Of a DNA stretch of 64,000 nucleotides, positions 1 through 9,504 are shown piece after piece. Within the stretch, counting starts at the first letter, position 1. The number at the start of each line of letters is the position of its first letter. Source of the stretch: Helicobacter cholecystus (GTDB lineage: Bacteria > Campylobacterota > Campylobacteria > Campylobacterales > Helicobacteraceae); NCBI RefSeq assembly GCF_003364215.1, contig NZ_NXLU01000004.1, forward strand, positions 47,357-111,356. The letters run 5' to 3'. The notes under the pieces were generated by a model. It saw only the letters and a program-made list of their open reading frames with translations. It ran no database searches and was not told the origin of the DNA. Position numbers and translations under genes: made by a program.

Positions 1-744
1 TCAATGTGCCAACCTCCTAAACTTCAAATTCCAAAAATTGAACCAAAAGTTTTGAGCAAAGAGAGTGGAAGATATAGCTATGAGAGTTTTATACTCGGTT
101 GCAAGCTTTCTGAAGAGAAAAAAACAGATGCACTTGTAACCCTCCCTATCCATAAACAAGCTTGGCTTCAAGCAGGAATCAAAGCTATTGGTCATACCCA
201 AGCCCTAGCTCTTCGCTATAACAAAGAGGCTATTATGATGCTAGGGTGGGAAAAAATGTTTATTGCTTTATACACCGATCACATTCCGCTAAGAGAAGTA
301 TCTAGCCATATCAAAAGTCAAAAGCTCTTTGACTTTTTCAAAGCACTCTATGCTTCACATCCTCAAGAGAAGTATTGCGTAATGGGTTTTAACCCTCATG
401 CAGGAGATGGGGGAATGCTAGGCAATGAAGAAAAAGAGATTCAAAAAGCTATAGAGAGAATCAATCTTACCTTGGGTAAAGAAGTTTTTAAAGGTGTCTA
501 TCCTCCTGATTGTTCCTTTATCCCTGCAAGACAAAAAGAATTTCGCACTTGGATTGCAATGTATCATGATATTGGACTAGCAACGCTTAAGGCATTATAT
601 TTTAATGAAAGCATTAATGTGAGCTTAAATATCCCTATCCTTAGGGCCTCTGTAGACCATGGGGTAGCATTTGATATAGCATATAATGGGAAGGCGAGTA
701 TAAAAAGTTATCTTAATGCCATTGCTTATGTTGCATCAAGATAA
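1..744 (+). CDS. pdxA: 4-hydroxythreonine-4-phosphate dehydrogenase PdxA, 5' end cut off by window
   Basis: NAD-dependent enzyme of the DXP-dependent pyridoxal phosphate pathway. It oxidises 4-phosphohydroxythreonine, and PdxJ then closes the pyridine ring. The frame is open from base 1, so the start lies upstream; 247 codons remain of a family that is usually a little over 300. The methionine at 4-6 is internal. Family motifs are visible: GHT near residue 62, YTDHIPL, NPHAGDGG, the YHDIG/LK segment and the C-terminal SVDHG-FDIA motif. The three histidines in GHT, NPHAG and SVDHG correspond to the metal ligands known in PdxA. It converges on rplS with 6 bases between the stops. Confidence 0.95.
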   Translation, partial: SMCQPPKLQIPKIEPKVLSKESGRYSYESFILGCKLSEEKKTDALVTLPIHKQAWLQAGIKAIGHTQALALRYNKEAIMMLGWEKMFIALYTDHIPLREVSSHIKSQKLFDFFKALYASHPQEKYCVMGFNPHAGDGGMLGNEEKEIQKAIERINLTLGKEVFKGVYPPDCSFIPARQKEFRTWIAMYHDIGLATLKALYFNESINVSLNIPILRASVDHGVAFDIAYNGKASIKSYLNAIAYVASR

Positions 745-768
745 AAGAGCTTATTTTCTAAGCTCTTT
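744..768. terminator. Bidirectional hairpin between pdxA and rplS
   Basis: A perfect 10-bp inverted repeat (744-753 against 759-768, 5-base loop) spans the converging stops of pdxA and rplS. The stem ends in A/T runs on both sides, so it can serve as an intrinsic terminator in either direction. It overlaps the last codons of rplS. Confidence 0.6.
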
Positions 769-1107
769 AATTCTTGCAGACTTACCTTTTCTATCTCTAA
801 GATAATAAAGTTTTGCTCTTCTTACACGACCGATTCGAAGAACTTCAATTCTCTGAAGTGACTCACTGTAAAGTGGGAATATTTTTTCAACACCTATATT
901 ATTTGCACCCATTTTTCTTACTGTGAATGTTCTATCTACACCATTTCCACGAATAGCAATACAAATTCCTTCAAAATTTTGGATTCTGCTCTTATCTCCC
1001 TCTTGAATCTTAATTCCAAGCCTAAGAGTATCTCCTGCCTTAAAAGCAGGAATTTCTTTTTTGGCAATCTGCGTTTTCTCAAAGCTCTCAATATATCGAT
1101 TTTTCAT
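751..1107 (-). CDS. rplS: 50S ribosomal protein L19
   Basis: Large-subunit protein at the 30S-50S interface. The 118-residue length and the segments [51 protein letters not shown] and the basic tail [22 protein letters not shown] are typical of the family. It is the last gene of the rpsP-khpA-rimM-trmD-rplS operon, and its start overlaps the trmD stop by 4 bases, which suggests translational coupling. Confidence 0.98.
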   Translation of the reverse strand: MKNRYIESFEKTQIAKKEIPAFKAGDTLRLGIKIQEGDKSRIQNFEGICIAIRGNGVDRTFTVRKMGANNIGVEKIFPLYSESLQRIEVLRIGRVRRAKLYYLRDRKGKSARIKELRK

Positions 1108-1814
1108 TTCCTGTCCTTATGATTTTTCCATTTCTGATACAAATCGGGTCTGTAATATTTTGTCCTCAATGCAGAAAGGTCAAGTTTTAAATCCGAGATT
1201 TTACTATGATTTCCCTTGAAAAATTCTAAAGGTGGTGAGATTTTTTCAATTTTTTCATCTTTTTTAATTGTTTTTGCAAAAATTGGTGGCTCCAAGAGAT
1301 GATTTTCAAAAGATTCTCCGCATAAGGACTGAGAATTTCCAAGAACCCCTTTAATCTGTCTGGAGATACTATCACATAAACAAAGTGCAGGAAGCTCTCC
1401 ACCTGTGAGGATGAAATCCCCAATACAAAATACCTCATCAGCCCATAACTCTATAACTCTTTCATCAAATCCCTCATAACGTCCACAAACAAAAATAATA
1501 TGCTCTTTTTCTCTTGCAAGTCTTATGCTATCACTCTGCGTAAATTGTGGAGCTGATGGGGTAAGAAAGATAATATGAGAGTTATTTTTTGCAATGGCTT
1601 GCAATGCCCTATCTAGCACATCAGCACAAATCACCTGCCCCGCTCCACCTCCAATCTGTGGTTCATCAACTTTGCCATAACGATTAAATGCAAAATCTCT
1701 AAAATTACAATAATCAATTTTGATTTTTCCACTCTCAATAGCCCTAGAAAGGATGGAATCACAAAAATAAGAGTGTAAAATATGAGGAAAAAGAGTAAGA
1801 AAAGTAAATCTCAT
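1104..1814 (-). CDS. trmD: tRNA (guanine37-N1)-methyltransferase TrmD
   Basis: SPOUT-class methyltransferase that makes m1G37 next to the anticodon and so prevents +1 frameshifting. The 236 residues begin with [12 protein letters not shown] and contain [15 protein letters not shown] and [14 protein letters not shown], which form the trefoil-knot SAM site, plus a C-terminal LEPPIF segment that corresponds to the usual LDYPQY region. The glycine-rich segment reads [13 protein letters not shown] where many homologues have GGGPGMVM. The gene follows rimM with no gap and overlaps rplS by 4 bases. Confidence 0.97.
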   Translation of the reverse strand: MRFTFLTLFPHILHSYFCDSILSRAIESGKIKIDYCNFRDFAFNRYGKVDEPQIGGGAGQVICADVLDRALQAIAKNNSHIIFLTPSAPQFTQSDSIRLAREKEHIIFVCGRYEGFDERVIELWADEVFCIGDFILTGGELPALCLCDSISRQIKGVLGNSQSLCGESFENHLLEPPIFAKTIKKDEKIEKISPPLEFFKGNHSKISDLKLDLSALRTKYYRPDLYQKWKNHKDRK

Positions 1815-2330
1815 CTAACTTGCAAACCAAATCTCTCTGGCACCCTGTGTATAAATCTTTTTGTCTCTTGCTTCCAAAATATAGCGTTGAATATAGGGGA
1901 GCATAAATCGCTTAGGAAGATTTTGAGTCACCACAGCTTCAATCAATAAATAATCCACTTCGCCTATACGCTCAATCTCAATAACCTCTCCCAACTTCTC
2001 TCCATCTTCAATAATCTCACTCCCAATGACATCAAACCAAAACATCTCCCCCTCTCTAAGCTCACAATACTTTCGCGTATCTTCAAGAGAGGCATAAAGA
2101 GTAAAATTCACAAGTGTCTTAATGCTTTCTTTACTCTCATAACTCTCAAAAATTACAATACCCTCATGATAGGATTTGATTTTTAGACTAAGAGTTTGGG
2201 GATTTAGACCAGGAGATTTAGCGGTATAAATAATATCTTCTTTAAAAATTTCTGGAAAATCTGTGAGGATATGGAGCTTTGCTCCCCCATAAACCCCTAC
2301 ACTTTTACCAATCTTTGCAACCTGTATCAT
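1815..2330 (-). CDS. rimM: Ribosome maturation factor RimM
   Basis: 16S processing factor that binds S19 and helps mature the 30S head. At 171 residues it has the N-terminal RimM domain (VAKIGKSVGVYGGAKLHILTDFPE) and a C-terminal PRC-barrel-like half ending in a hydrophobic tail. The gene lies between khpA (4-base overlap) and trmD (directly adjacent), the widely conserved rpsP-rimM-trmD-rplS arrangement. Confidence 0.93.
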   Translation of the reverse strand: MIQVAKIGKSVGVYGGAKLHILTDFPEIFKEDIIYTAKSPGLNPQTLSLKIKSYHEGIVIFESYESKESIKTLVNFTLYASLEDTRKYCELREGEMFWFDVIGSEIIEDGEKLGEVIEIERIGEVDYLLIEAVVTQNLPKRFMLPYIQRYILEARDKKIYTQGAREIWFAS

Positions 2331-2563
2331 AGAGATTGGACAACGATTTTATAATTTTGACCATTTTTAACTTTACAGCCTGAGAGAATATTTTTAAGAG
2401 AATGAATCATTTTTCCATTCTTGCCAATGAATTTTCCCATATCTTCTTGAGAAGAAAAAAGTATGATTTCTATTCCTTCTTCACACTCTTGTGTTTGGAC
2501 ACGAATTTGCTCAGGATGTAGAGCAATTTTCTTGGCATATTCTAAAATAAAGTGTTCAACCAT
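2327..2563 (-). CDS. khpA: KH-domain RNA-binding protein KhpA
   Basis: Small single-KH-domain RNA-binding protein of 78 residues. The GxxG loop appears as GKFIGKNGKMI near residues 45-55, preceded by a short alpha/beta start typical of the KhpA (YlqC) family. It sits between rpsP and rimM, the usual site for this gene, and overlaps rimM by 4 bases. KhpA proteins bind RNA and in Gram-positives act with KhpB; the target in this organism is unknown. Confidence 0.92.
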   Translation of the reverse strand: MVEHFILEYAKKIALHPEQIRVQTQECEEGIEIILFSSQEDMGKFIGKNGKMIHSLKNILSGCKVKNGQNYKIVVQSL

Positions 2564-2573
2564 AGTTTCAGAA

Positions 2574-2804
2574 TTATTTTGAAGCTAGTTTAGCAACTCT
2601 TTCGCTCATTTTCGCCCCAACACCCTTCCAATAAGCTAATCGCTCTTGATTAATTTTTATATAGGCTGGCTCTACAAGAGGATTATAAATCCCGATAGAT
2701 TCAATCCACCCACCATCTCTTCTTTTTCTGCTGTCTGTTACAACTACTCTATAAAAAGGTTTTTTCTTTCGACCCATTCTTGTCAATCGAATCACTGTTG
2801 CCAT
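2574..2804 (-). CDS. rpsP: 30S ribosomal protein S16
   Basis: Small-subunit assembly protein of 76 residues with the family start [22 protein letters not shown] followed by [17 protein letters not shown]. First gene of the operon. A clear AAGGAG ribosome-binding site lies just upstream, and a promoter is visible about 40 bases before the start. Confidence 0.98.
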   Translation of the reverse strand: MATVIRLTRMGRKKKPFYRVVVTDSRKRRDGGWIESIGIYNPLVEPAYIKINQERLAYWKGVGAKMSERVAKLASK

Positions 2805-2841
2805 CGATATGTTTCTCCTTAAGATTATTTCAAAAGTTTCT

Positions 2842-2869
2842 ATTATAAAGTTTTTTGCTTAAAACGCAA
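2842..2869 (-). promoter_or_regulatory. Promoter of the rpsP operon
   Basis: On the minus strand a perfect TATAAT (2842-2847) follows a TTGCGT -35-like box (2864-2869) with a 16-base spacer. Transcription would start near 2835, giving a leader of about 30 bases before rpsP. Consensus match only. Confidence 0.6.
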
Positions 2870-2929
2870 TAAGTTTTTTCCCCATTCGTGGCAAAATCAT
2901 AAAAAAATTTAATTAAAACAAGGAAAAGT

Positions 2930-3934
2930 ATGACCCTTTTTACAGCAGGCCCAGCCCAACTCTCTCCTCAAATTGCCTCTGTCCTCTCTCTCCCCACACT
3001 TCATCATCGCTCAAAAGAATTCCAAGAAATTTTTGATTTTTGCCACAATCACCTTCTTCAAATTTGCCCAATGCAAGAAGTATTTTTTCTATGTTGCAGT
3101 GGAAGCGGAGCAATGGAGAGTGCAATTTGTAGTTTCTCTCCTAGGCATTTGCTTATTTTAGAGAATGGAAAATTCTCTAGTCGCTGGGGTGAGATTGCAA
3201 AAAATTTTTCCATTTCTACCACTATACTTTCTTGTCCATGGGATCGCTCTCATACTCTAGAGGAAGTCAAAAAAGCATTAAAAGAAAATCCCAATATTGA
3301 TGGCGTGTGCTTGTGTGGAGTAGAAAGCTCTGGGGGTGTGAGAGAAAAATATGAAGAGATTTGCAAAGCCATCAAAGAGCATGATCCCTCTATTCTCACT
3401 TTTCTTGATGCTATTGCACTTTTTGGCAGTGAGCATATTGAAATTGAAAATATTGATGTTTTAGTGGCTTCAAGTCAAAAAGTTCTAGGGCTTCCTGTAG
3501 GGCTTGGAATGGTTTTTGTAAGCTCTAGGGCTTTAGAGATTCTCCACTTAAGATCCCCGCTCTCTTATTATTTGGCTCTGCAGAACTATCTTACTCACCC
3601 CATTGCTTTCTCTCTACCCTCACATCTTTTTCTTGCTTTAAAGTTTGTGCTCAAACACATTGACTTGATGCGCAACTCCATACTTATTAAAAAGCGATTT
3701 GAAGAAACAAGAGAGCTCCTAGCCTCTAAAGGAGTGGCCCTATACTCTAAGAATCCCTCATTTTCCATTATTGCCTTTGATGATCCTCAAAATTCTATTA
3801 AAACGGCTCTAGCAAAGCAAAATATCCTTATCTCTAGCGGAGGAGGTTATCTTAAAAACAGCATTTCTAGGATTGGAAATTTTGGAGGATTTCAGGAGTA
3901 TCAAATCTTACTTAAGGCATTGCAGAGAATTTAA
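2930..3934 (+). CDS. Class V pyridoxal-phosphate aminotransferase (alanine/serine-glyoxylate type)
   Basis: Fold-type I PLP enzyme of 334 residues. The N-terminus TLFTAGPAQLSPQI is the TPGP-like start of the alanine-glyoxylate/serine-pyruvate aminotransferase family. FLDAIALFGS carries the aspartate that contacts the cofactor nitrogen, and ASSQKVLGLPVGLG carries the Schiff-base lysine near residue 184. The substrate cannot be read from sequence. H. pylori has a class V enzyme annotated as phosphoserine aminotransferase, and this may be its counterpart in serine synthesis (inference). The start follows an AAGGAAA ribosome site. The gene stands alone between two minus-strand operons. Confidence 0.8.
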   Translation: MTLFTAGPAQLSPQIASVLSLPTLHHRSKEFQEIFDFCHNHLLQICPMQEVFFLCCSGSGAMESAICSFSPRHLLILENGKFSSRWGEIAKNFSISTTILSCPWDRSHTLEEVKKALKENPNIDGVCLCGVESSGGVREKYEEICKAIKEHDPSILTFLDAIALFGSEHIEIENIDVLVASSQKVLGLPVGLGMVFVSSRALEILHLRSPLSYYLALQNYLTHPIAFSLPSHLFLALKFVLKHIDLMRNSILIKKRFEETRELLASKGVALYSKNPSFSIIAFDDPQNSIKTALAKQNILISSGGGYLKNSISRIGNFGGFQEYQILLKALQRI

Positions 3935-3946
3935 AAACTCCTAAAA

Positions 3947-3962
3947 TCTTAATGATTTAAGA
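3947..3962. terminator. Short inverted repeat after the aminotransferase gene
   Basis: A 6-bp perfect inverted repeat (TCTTAA/TTAAGA, 4-base loop) lies 12 bases after the aminotransferase stop. It is AT-rich and weak and could help end transcription. The remaining space to the lon stop (about 150 bases) is AT-rich with nothing else recognisable. Confidence 0.25.
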
Positions 3963-4118
3963 GATCTTCTCATTCTCTTAGTGTTTAAACTTTTCTGCAA
4001 CTTCTAACAATTTATCCCTATATAAATATAAATCTTGTAATTTTTTCATTTTTACTTACTTTATAAAAAATAGCCCTTATCTTTATCTATTTAATTCACA
4101 TCTTTCCAAAAACATAGA

Positions 4119-6479
4119 TCAAACTAATGCCTCTTTTAACACTTCCTCAATTCGCCTAACAGCAATAATTTCTAATCCCTCCTTAACCTCATCTGGAATT
4201 TCATCTAAATCTCTTTGATAGTTTTTTATAGGAATGAGGACTTTTTTAATCCCTGCCTTATGTGCGGCAATAAGTTTTTCTTTTAATCCACCAATGGGTA
4301 AAATTTTTCCACTAAGAGTGAGTTCACCTGTCATTGCAATCTCTCCCTTTACTTTTTGACCACTTAGGATTGAAGCAATTGCAGTTGCCATTGTAATTCC
4401 TGCGCTTGGACCATCTTTGGGTGTTGCACCTTCTGGAACATGCAAATGCAAATCATAAATATCATAGATTGGCTTTTGAGATTGCTTATCTTTACTCTTA
4501 GGGAGTTTAAGAGTGCTCTTGAGCTTGCCTTCATTCAAAAGCACTTTAACTACAGAATGAGCAATGCGTGCAGATTCTTTCATCACATCTCCTAAGCTCC
4601 CTGTAAGAGTTAAGGCTCCCTTACCCTCAATCCTTACAGCCTCAATTTTAAGCACATCTCCCCCCACACTTGTCCAAGCAAGGCCATTAACTACTCCAAC
4701 CTGATCAACCTTATCCGCAGGATCAATCTCAAAAATAATCTTATCTAGATATTCATTCAAATTTTTTTGTGTGATAGAAATTTTATTTTTCTCTCCATTA
4801 ATGCTATCAATCAATACCTTTTGAGCAACTTTTCGCATAATTGTTGCAATTTGACGGCGCAAATTTCTCACACCCGATTCTCTTGTATATTTTTCTACAA
4901 TCTCCCTAAGGGCTAAAGGGGTAATATTCACCTCATAAGATTTTAATCCATGTTTTTTCATCTCTTGAGGAATAAGATATTTTTTTGCAATCTGCTCTTT
5001 TTCTTGAGGTGTATAGCTAGAAATATGAATAAATTCCATTCTATCTCTTAGAGGTGCAGGGATTTGGGAAATATCATTAGCTGTAGCAATAAAAACAATA
5101 TTGGACAAATCAAGATTAAAATTTGTGTAATAATCCCTAAACTCTTTATTTTGTTCAGGGTCTAAGATTTCTAATAATACACTTGTAGGATCTCCCCTAA
5201 AACTTCTCCCCACCTTATCAATCTCATCAAGCACCATCACAGGATCCATTTCTTTTGCATCAATCAGTCCCTGTGTAATTCTCCCTGGCATTGCACCTAA
5301 ATAAGTGCGTCGATGTCCCCGTAATTCATTAACATCTTCAAGTCCTCCAAGGGCCAATCTTACAAGAGGTCTCCCCATTGCTTTAGCAATAGAGTTTGCC
5401 AAAGAAGTCTTTCCTACTCCAGGAGGACCATAGAAACAAAGGATTGTTCCTTTGGAATCTTTTTCTTCTTTTCCTCGGAGTGCAAGCAACTCCTTAACAG
5501 CAAAAAACTCAACAATACGTTTTTTAGGTTTTTCAAGTGAGTAATGATCTTCATTGAGTTGTTTTTCTACACTCTCAATAGAAAGTTTTTGTTTGCTAAA
5601 TTTTCCGAAAGGAATTTCAAGTACCCATTCAATATAATTTTGCACAATACTTGCATCACCACTTTCTTGATTCATCTTGCTTAATCTATCAATTTGGCGC
5701 TTGATCTCTTTATGGATTTCTACCGAGATAAAAGGTTTAATCAAAGCCAATTTTTCTCTATAGCGGTCCATCTCCTCTTCTTTTTGCCCCTCTAATCCAA
5801 GCTCCTTATGGATTTGACGAATTTGTTCTTTAAGGAAATATTCTTTATTAATCTTGTCCATCTTGTTTTGGACACGAGATTTAATCTCTTTTTGGAGTTT
5901 TTGATTTTCAATATCTGCAACAATATATTCAATCAACAAAACCATTCTCTCTTGGATATCATCCTTTGCAAAAAGCTCAAATGCTTGAGTTTTTGGGAGT
6001 TTTAAACCAGATGCAATAAGGTCAATTGTACGATTAAGATTACTACTCTCCTCCACAGCCTTAATTAATTCTGCAGTTATATTGCTATTAACATTTGCAA
6101 GATAACCAAGCTGTTCTTTAAGAACCTCAAATGTTGCTTTAAGTTTTTCAGAAAATCCACCTGTATAAGCATGCATGGACACTTCACCTAAAAGAGGTGA
6201 ACTTGTAATAACCTCATCTATAATCCCTCTTCCAATCCCCCTAAACAGTATCTTTACCCTTCCATCAGGTAGAGCTACCTTTCTCATAATCTCCCCCACA
6301 ACTCCAATTTTATAAAATTCTTCCTCACTCCCTTCTTTAAAGAAAGCAATAAAGATTTTTTTATCCGCTTTAAATGCCTCCTCAATCGCTTGAATATTGC
6401 GTTGAGAGCTTACAAAAATAGGAACAATCATAAATGGATAAACAGAGAATTCCTCTTCTACAATAATATGCATATTCAT
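4119..6479 (-). CDS. lon: ATP-dependent Lon protease
   Basis: Cytoplasmic AAA+ serine protease that degrades misfolded and regulatory proteins. The 786 residues have the usual three parts: an N-terminal substrate domain with coiled coil (about 1-300), an AAA+ module with Walker [10 protein letters not shown] (about 350) and Walker [10 protein letters not shown] (about 415), and a proteolytic domain with PKDGPSAG holding the catalytic serine (about 690) and [14 protein letters not shown] holding the catalytic lysine. It lies directly downstream of bamD (17-base gap), an order also known from H. pylori. Confidence 0.98.
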   Translation of the reverse strand: MNMHIIVEEEFSVYPFMIVPIFVSSQRNIQAIEEAFKADKKIFIAFFKEGSEEEFYKIGVVGEIMRKVALPDGRVKILFRGIGRGIIDEVITSSPLLGEVSMHAYTGGFSEKLKATFEVLKEQLGYLANVNSNITAELIKAVEESSNLNRTIDLIASGLKLPKTQAFELFAKDDIQERMVLLIEYIVADIENQKLQKEIKSRVQNKMDKINKEYFLKEQIRQIHKELGLEGQKEEEMDRYREKLALIKPFISVEIHKEIKRQIDRLSKMNQESGDASIVQNYIEWVLEIPFGKFSKQKLSIESVEKQLNEDHYSLEKPKKRIVEFFAVKELLALRGKEEKDSKGTILCFYGPPGVGKTSLANSIAKAMGRPLVRLALGGLEDVNELRGHRRTYLGAMPGRITQGLIDAKEMDPVMVLDEIDKVGRSFRGDPTSVLLEILDPEQNKEFRDYYTNFNLDLSNIVFIATANDISQIPAPLRDRMEFIHISSYTPQEKEQIAKKYLIPQEMKKHGLKSYEVNITPLALREIVEKYTRESGVRNLRRQIATIMRKVAQKVLIDSINGEKNKISITQKNLNEYLDKIIFEIDPADKVDQVGVVNGLAWTSVGGDVLKIEAVRIEGKGALTLTGSLGDVMKESARIAHSVVKVLLNEGKLKSTLKLPKSKDKQSQKPIYDIYDLHLHVPEGATPKDGPSAGITMATAIASILSGQKVKGEIAMTGELTLSGKILPIGGLKEKLIAAHKAGIKKVLIPIKNYQRDLDEIPDEVKEGLEIIAVRRIEEVLKEALV

Positions 6480-6496
6480 CTACACTCTCCTCTTTC

Positions 6497-7204
6497 TTAC
6501 CAATCAAAAATCATCACATACCAAGGCACATAAGAAGGAATAATATAATCAATTTGCTTAAGCTCAATTGCATCCATCACATACCAGGGTAATCCATTTG
6601 TAATAGTCCTAAAACTTGTTTGCAATACACTATCACTGCGCTTAAGATACAGATTTGCAGCATATTCTTTGTTTTGTTTGCGATAAACATTGGCTATAGC
6701 TTGATTAAGCTCAATTTGACCAAGCTTAAACTTTGTATAGATATAGCCTACAAAAGGCGTATAAATCTCATTCGGATAGGCATCAAGATAATTTTTAATC
6801 TCTATTGCAGATTCATTCATAAACTCTTGATCCTTGCTTTGATTTTTAAAAGAATAAAAACGTGCCAAAATTTTTAAATAATTAATATAGCTGTAATTTT
6901 CTCTATTGGAAAAACGCTTAAGATATTCATCAAAATAAAATTCTGCAAGCAAAAACTCATCTTGTTCCATATGCGCATGACCCAAGGCCAACATTGCTTC
7001 AGGGATCAAAGGAGAATTAACATGCTCACTTTGTAAAGAAGCAAATTTAGTATCTGCACTTTCAAGATTGTTGTAACGAATTTCTTTAAAAATCTCTTCA
7101 TACCAATGCATTGCGGGTTTATCAAACTCTTCAACCTTATTTGAACAAGCAGTAAAAAAATATGCAAAAAGCATAAAAAAATAAAGACTAATATTTTTTT
7201 TCAT
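6497..7204 (-). CDS. bamD: Outer membrane assembly lipoprotein BamD
   Basis: TPR lipoprotein of the BAM complex that folds beta-barrels into the outer membrane. In H. pylori and Neisseria it was first named ComL, a competence lipoprotein. The 235 residues begin with a lysine-containing signal peptide and a lipobox FFTAC, giving a lipidated Cys20. TPR-like helices with LALGHAHMEQDEFLLAEFYFDEYLKRF follow. It shares a promoter with lon downstream. Confidence 0.9.
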   Translation of the reverse strand: MKKNISLYFFMLFAYFFTACSNKVEEFDKPAMHWYEEIFKEIRYNNLESADTKFASLQSEHVNSPLIPEAMLALGHAHMEQDEFLLAEFYFDEYLKRFSNRENYSYINYLKILARFYSFKNQSKDQEFMNESAIEIKNYLDAYPNEIYTPFVGYIYTKFKLGQIELNQAIANVYRKQNKEYAANLYLKRSDSVLQTSFRTITNGLPWYVMDAIELKQIDYIIPSYVPWYVMIFDW

Positions 7205-7258
7205 TTTTAAAACTTTAAAGACTTTAATAAAAAATTTCCTTTATTTGATTTATTTTGA

Positions 7259-7264
7259 ATTATA
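7259..7264 (-). promoter_or_regulatory. -10 element of the bamD-lon promoter
   Basis: TATAAT on the minus strand about 55 bases before the bamD start, in an AT-rich divergent region shared with fliW. No clear -35 box is seen, which is usual for epsilonproteobacterial sigma-70 promoters. Confidence 0.45.
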
Positions 7265-7327
7265 TCTAACCATAAAAGTTTAAGGGTTTATTTTTAATAT
7301 TTTTGCCAAAAAATATAAAATCTAGGA

Positions 7328-7333
7328 TAGAAT
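7328..7333 (+). promoter_or_regulatory. -10-like element before fliW
   Basis: TAGAAT about 50 bases upstream of the fliW start in an AT-rich stretch. It is the best -10 match in the fliW upstream region, with no -35 box. Confidence 0.3.
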
Positions 7334-7381
7334 TTACTGATTAAAGCGTGTTTAAATAAATTTTCAAGGAGCATTTAAGCT

Positions 7382-7780
7382 ATGGTTTTTGAGGTAAAGT
7401 CGCCAATTCTTGGCTTTGAAGATGTTAATAAAATGAGGCTTGAAAAAATTGATGATTTGTTTATGAAACTCTCTAACGATGAAGATTCTTCACCGATTTT
7501 TACTCTCATCAACCCTTTTGCTTTACGTGAATATAATTTTGAAATCCCAACTGCATTACAGCTTTTACTTGAAATAGAAAGCCAGGAAGATATTTTAGTG
7601 GGCAATATTATGGTTTTGCAAACTCCTATTGAAAACTCCACAATTAATTTCCTTGCTCCTGTTATTTTTAATGTCAAAAACCAAACAATGGCTCAAGTTG
7701 TTCTTGATAGTGCAAGATATCCACAATATGGACTTTCAGAATCAATTGATACCTATTATCAAGACCAAATTAAATCTTAA
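7382..7780 (+). CDS. fliW: Flagellar assembly factor FliW
   Basis: Small cytoplasmic protein that binds flagellin and antagonises the translational repressor CsrA, coupling flagellin synthesis to export. The 132 residues include [18 protein letters not shown] near the start and [17 protein letters not shown], both typical of FliW. An AAGGAG ribosome site lies 10 bases before the start. First gene of fliW-proC-miaA, overlapping proC by one base (TAATG). It diverges from bamD-lon, as the H. pylori fliW copy does. Confidence 0.9.
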   Translation: MVFEVKSPILGFEDVNKMRLEKIDDLFMKLSNDEDSSPIFTLINPFALREYNFEIPTALQLLLEIESQEDILVGNIMVLQTPIENSTINFLAPVIFNVKNQTMAQVVLDSARYPQYGLSESIDTYYQDQIKS

Positions 7781-8568
7781 TGCAATCTTTACTTATCATT
7801 GGCTATGGAAATCTTGCTCATGCTATAGTCAAAGGTATTTCTCCCAATATTTATAAGCTCTTTGTTCTAGGAAGAGATTTTTATAAATCTCAAGCTTTCT
7901 GCAAAGATTTTCCCAATCATTCTATCACCCCTATCAGCAATATCCAAGAATTAAAAAATCAATTCCCTATTATTCTTATATGCATTAAGCCTAAGGGATT
8001 GCAATCTTTCTCTTGTGATTTTGCTACTCCTTTAGTTTATTCTGTTATGGCTGGGGTAAAAGTACAATCTCTAATCTCTCAATTCCCTCAAGCACACTCT
8101 TATATACGCTCAATGCCAAATGTTGGAGCATTTGTCAAAAAATCTGCTACAACTCTTTATGCCTACAGTCCTAATCCCTCTGCCCTTGCAGAAGCTAAGC
8201 AACAAGCACAAACCCTTAGTCTTGCTTTTGGAAATGCAGTATGGGTGGAGAGCGAAGACCTTATTGATGCCTCCATTGCTACAAGTGGAAGCTCTCCGGC
8301 TTTTCTTGCCCTAGTTGCACAAGCACTCATTGATGCAGGGGTGCGAGAGGGATTAACCATCACCCAGAGTACAGAACTTGTCAGAGCAACATTTCAAGGG
8401 TTTGCAAAGCTTTTAAACCACTCTAGCCCCTTAGAAATCAAAACTCTTGTAACAAGCCCAGCAGGGACAACTGCAGAAGGGTTGGTTTATTTAGAAGAAA
8501 AAGGGTTTAAGGGAATCTTAGAGCAAGGGGCTCATCAAAGCGTTTTAAAGGCTAGGGGTAAAATCTAG
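7780..8568 (+). CDS. proC: Pyrroline-5-carboxylate reductase ProC
   Basis: Last step of proline synthesis: NAD(P)H reduction of pyrroline-5-carboxylate. The 262 residues have an N-terminal Rossmann start (IIGYGNLAHAIVKGI) and a C-terminal dimerisation domain with the family signature around VTSPAGTTAEGLVYLEEKGFKG. The start codon overlaps the fliW stop, so translation is coupled. Confidence 0.95.
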   Translation: MQSLLIIGYGNLAHAIVKGISPNIYKLFVLGRDFYKSQAFCKDFPNHSITPISNIQELKNQFPIILICIKPKGLQSFSCDFATPLVYSVMAGVKVQSLISQFPQAHSYIRSMPNVGAFVKKSATTLYAYSPNPSALAEAKQQAQTLSLAFGNAVWVESEDLIDASIATSGSSPAFLALVAQALIDAGVREGLTITQSTELVRATFQGFAKLLNHSSPLEIKTLVTSPAGTTAEGLVYLEEKGFKGILEQGAHQSVLKARGKI

Positions 8569-8571
8569 CCT

Positions 8572-9504
8572 GTGGTGAGACTCATTGCAATTTTAGGGGG
8601 AAGTGGGAGTGGAAAAAGTCAACTTGGTTTAGAACTTGCCCAAAAACTAAATTGTGAAATCTTCTCACTTGACTCGCTTTCAATCTATAAAGAAATTGAT
8701 ATTGCCTCAGCAAAACCTACAAAAGAAGAGCTTGCAAAAATATATCACTATGGGGTAGATGTTCTCTCTCCTACACAGCACAATAATGCTACACTCTTTT
8801 ATAATCTTCTTCAAGAAGCTATTGCCTTAACCCAAAATAAGGGTAAGGATACCTTACTCATTATTGGGGGATCAAGTTTTTATCTCAAAAGCATCATTGA
8901 TGGCCTCTCACCTCTACCCCAACTTGAACAAGCAACTCTTGAGGAAATTAAAGAAAGAATTCAAAAGCTTTCTTCTCCTTTAGAATTTTTATTAAGTATT
9001 GAACCCTCTCTCCCATTTTCTCATCAAGATAGTTACAGAATCAATAAATTTTTGGAAATCTACTTTGCTACAGGACTTGCGCCCTCACTTTATTTCAGGC
9101 AAAATCCCAAAATCCCCTTTCCCCATAAAATTGAAAAATATATCTTGAGTTTAGAGAGAGAGCTTTTAAGAAAGCGTATTGCCTTAAGAAGTAAAAAAAT
9201 GCTAGAAATGGGTATTTTGGATGAAGCAAGAATTTTAATGGAAAAATATGGAGATCAGATTGGACCCTTTAAATCTATTGGACTCAAAGAGTGCAAAGAG
9301 TATTTTAATAAAAAAATTACCTCTAAAGAAGAACTTCTCTATCTTATCAATACGCATACCGCTCAGCTAGCTAAACGCCAGAATACCTTCAATCGCACGC
9401 AATTTGGTCCTCCCTGTTTGCTTAATGAAGTGAGCAATACCAAAGATTATGCCCTTAGACATATTGTCCAAGGGGATTATCAAGGATTGCTCAATATCAT
9501 TTAG
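8572..9504 (+). CDS. miaA: tRNA dimethylallyltransferase MiaA
   Basis: Transfers the dimethylallyl group to A37 of tRNAs reading UNN codons; MiaB then adds the methylthio group. The 310 residues contain the P-loop GGSGSGKSQL, DSLSIYKEIDIASAKPTKEE, the HYGVDVLSP segment and a C-terminal RNA-binding region with KRQNTFNR. The start is GTG, 3 bases after the proC stop; a second GTG follows immediately. The stop is 4 bases into the end of the converging transporter gene. Confidence 0.95.
   Translation: MVRLIAILGGSGSGKSQLGLELAQKLNCEIFSLDSLSIYKEIDIASAKPTKEELAKIYHYGVDVLSPTQHNNATLFYNLLQEAIALTQNKGKDTLLIIGGSSFYLKSIIDGLSPLPQLEQATLEEIKERIQKLSSPLEFLLSIEPSLPFSHQDSYRINKFLEIYFATGLAPSLYFRQNPKIPFPHKIEKYILSLERELLRKRIALRSKKMLEMGILDEARILMEKYGDQIGPFKSIGLKECKEYFNKKITSKEELLYLINTHTAQLAKRQNTFNRTQFGPPCLLNEVSNTKDYALRHIVQGDYQGLLNII

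Noticed and set aside
7375..7677. 100-codon minus-strand frame opposite fliW
   Set aside because: fliW on the plus strand has a ribosome site and clear family motifs; the antisense frame has neither.
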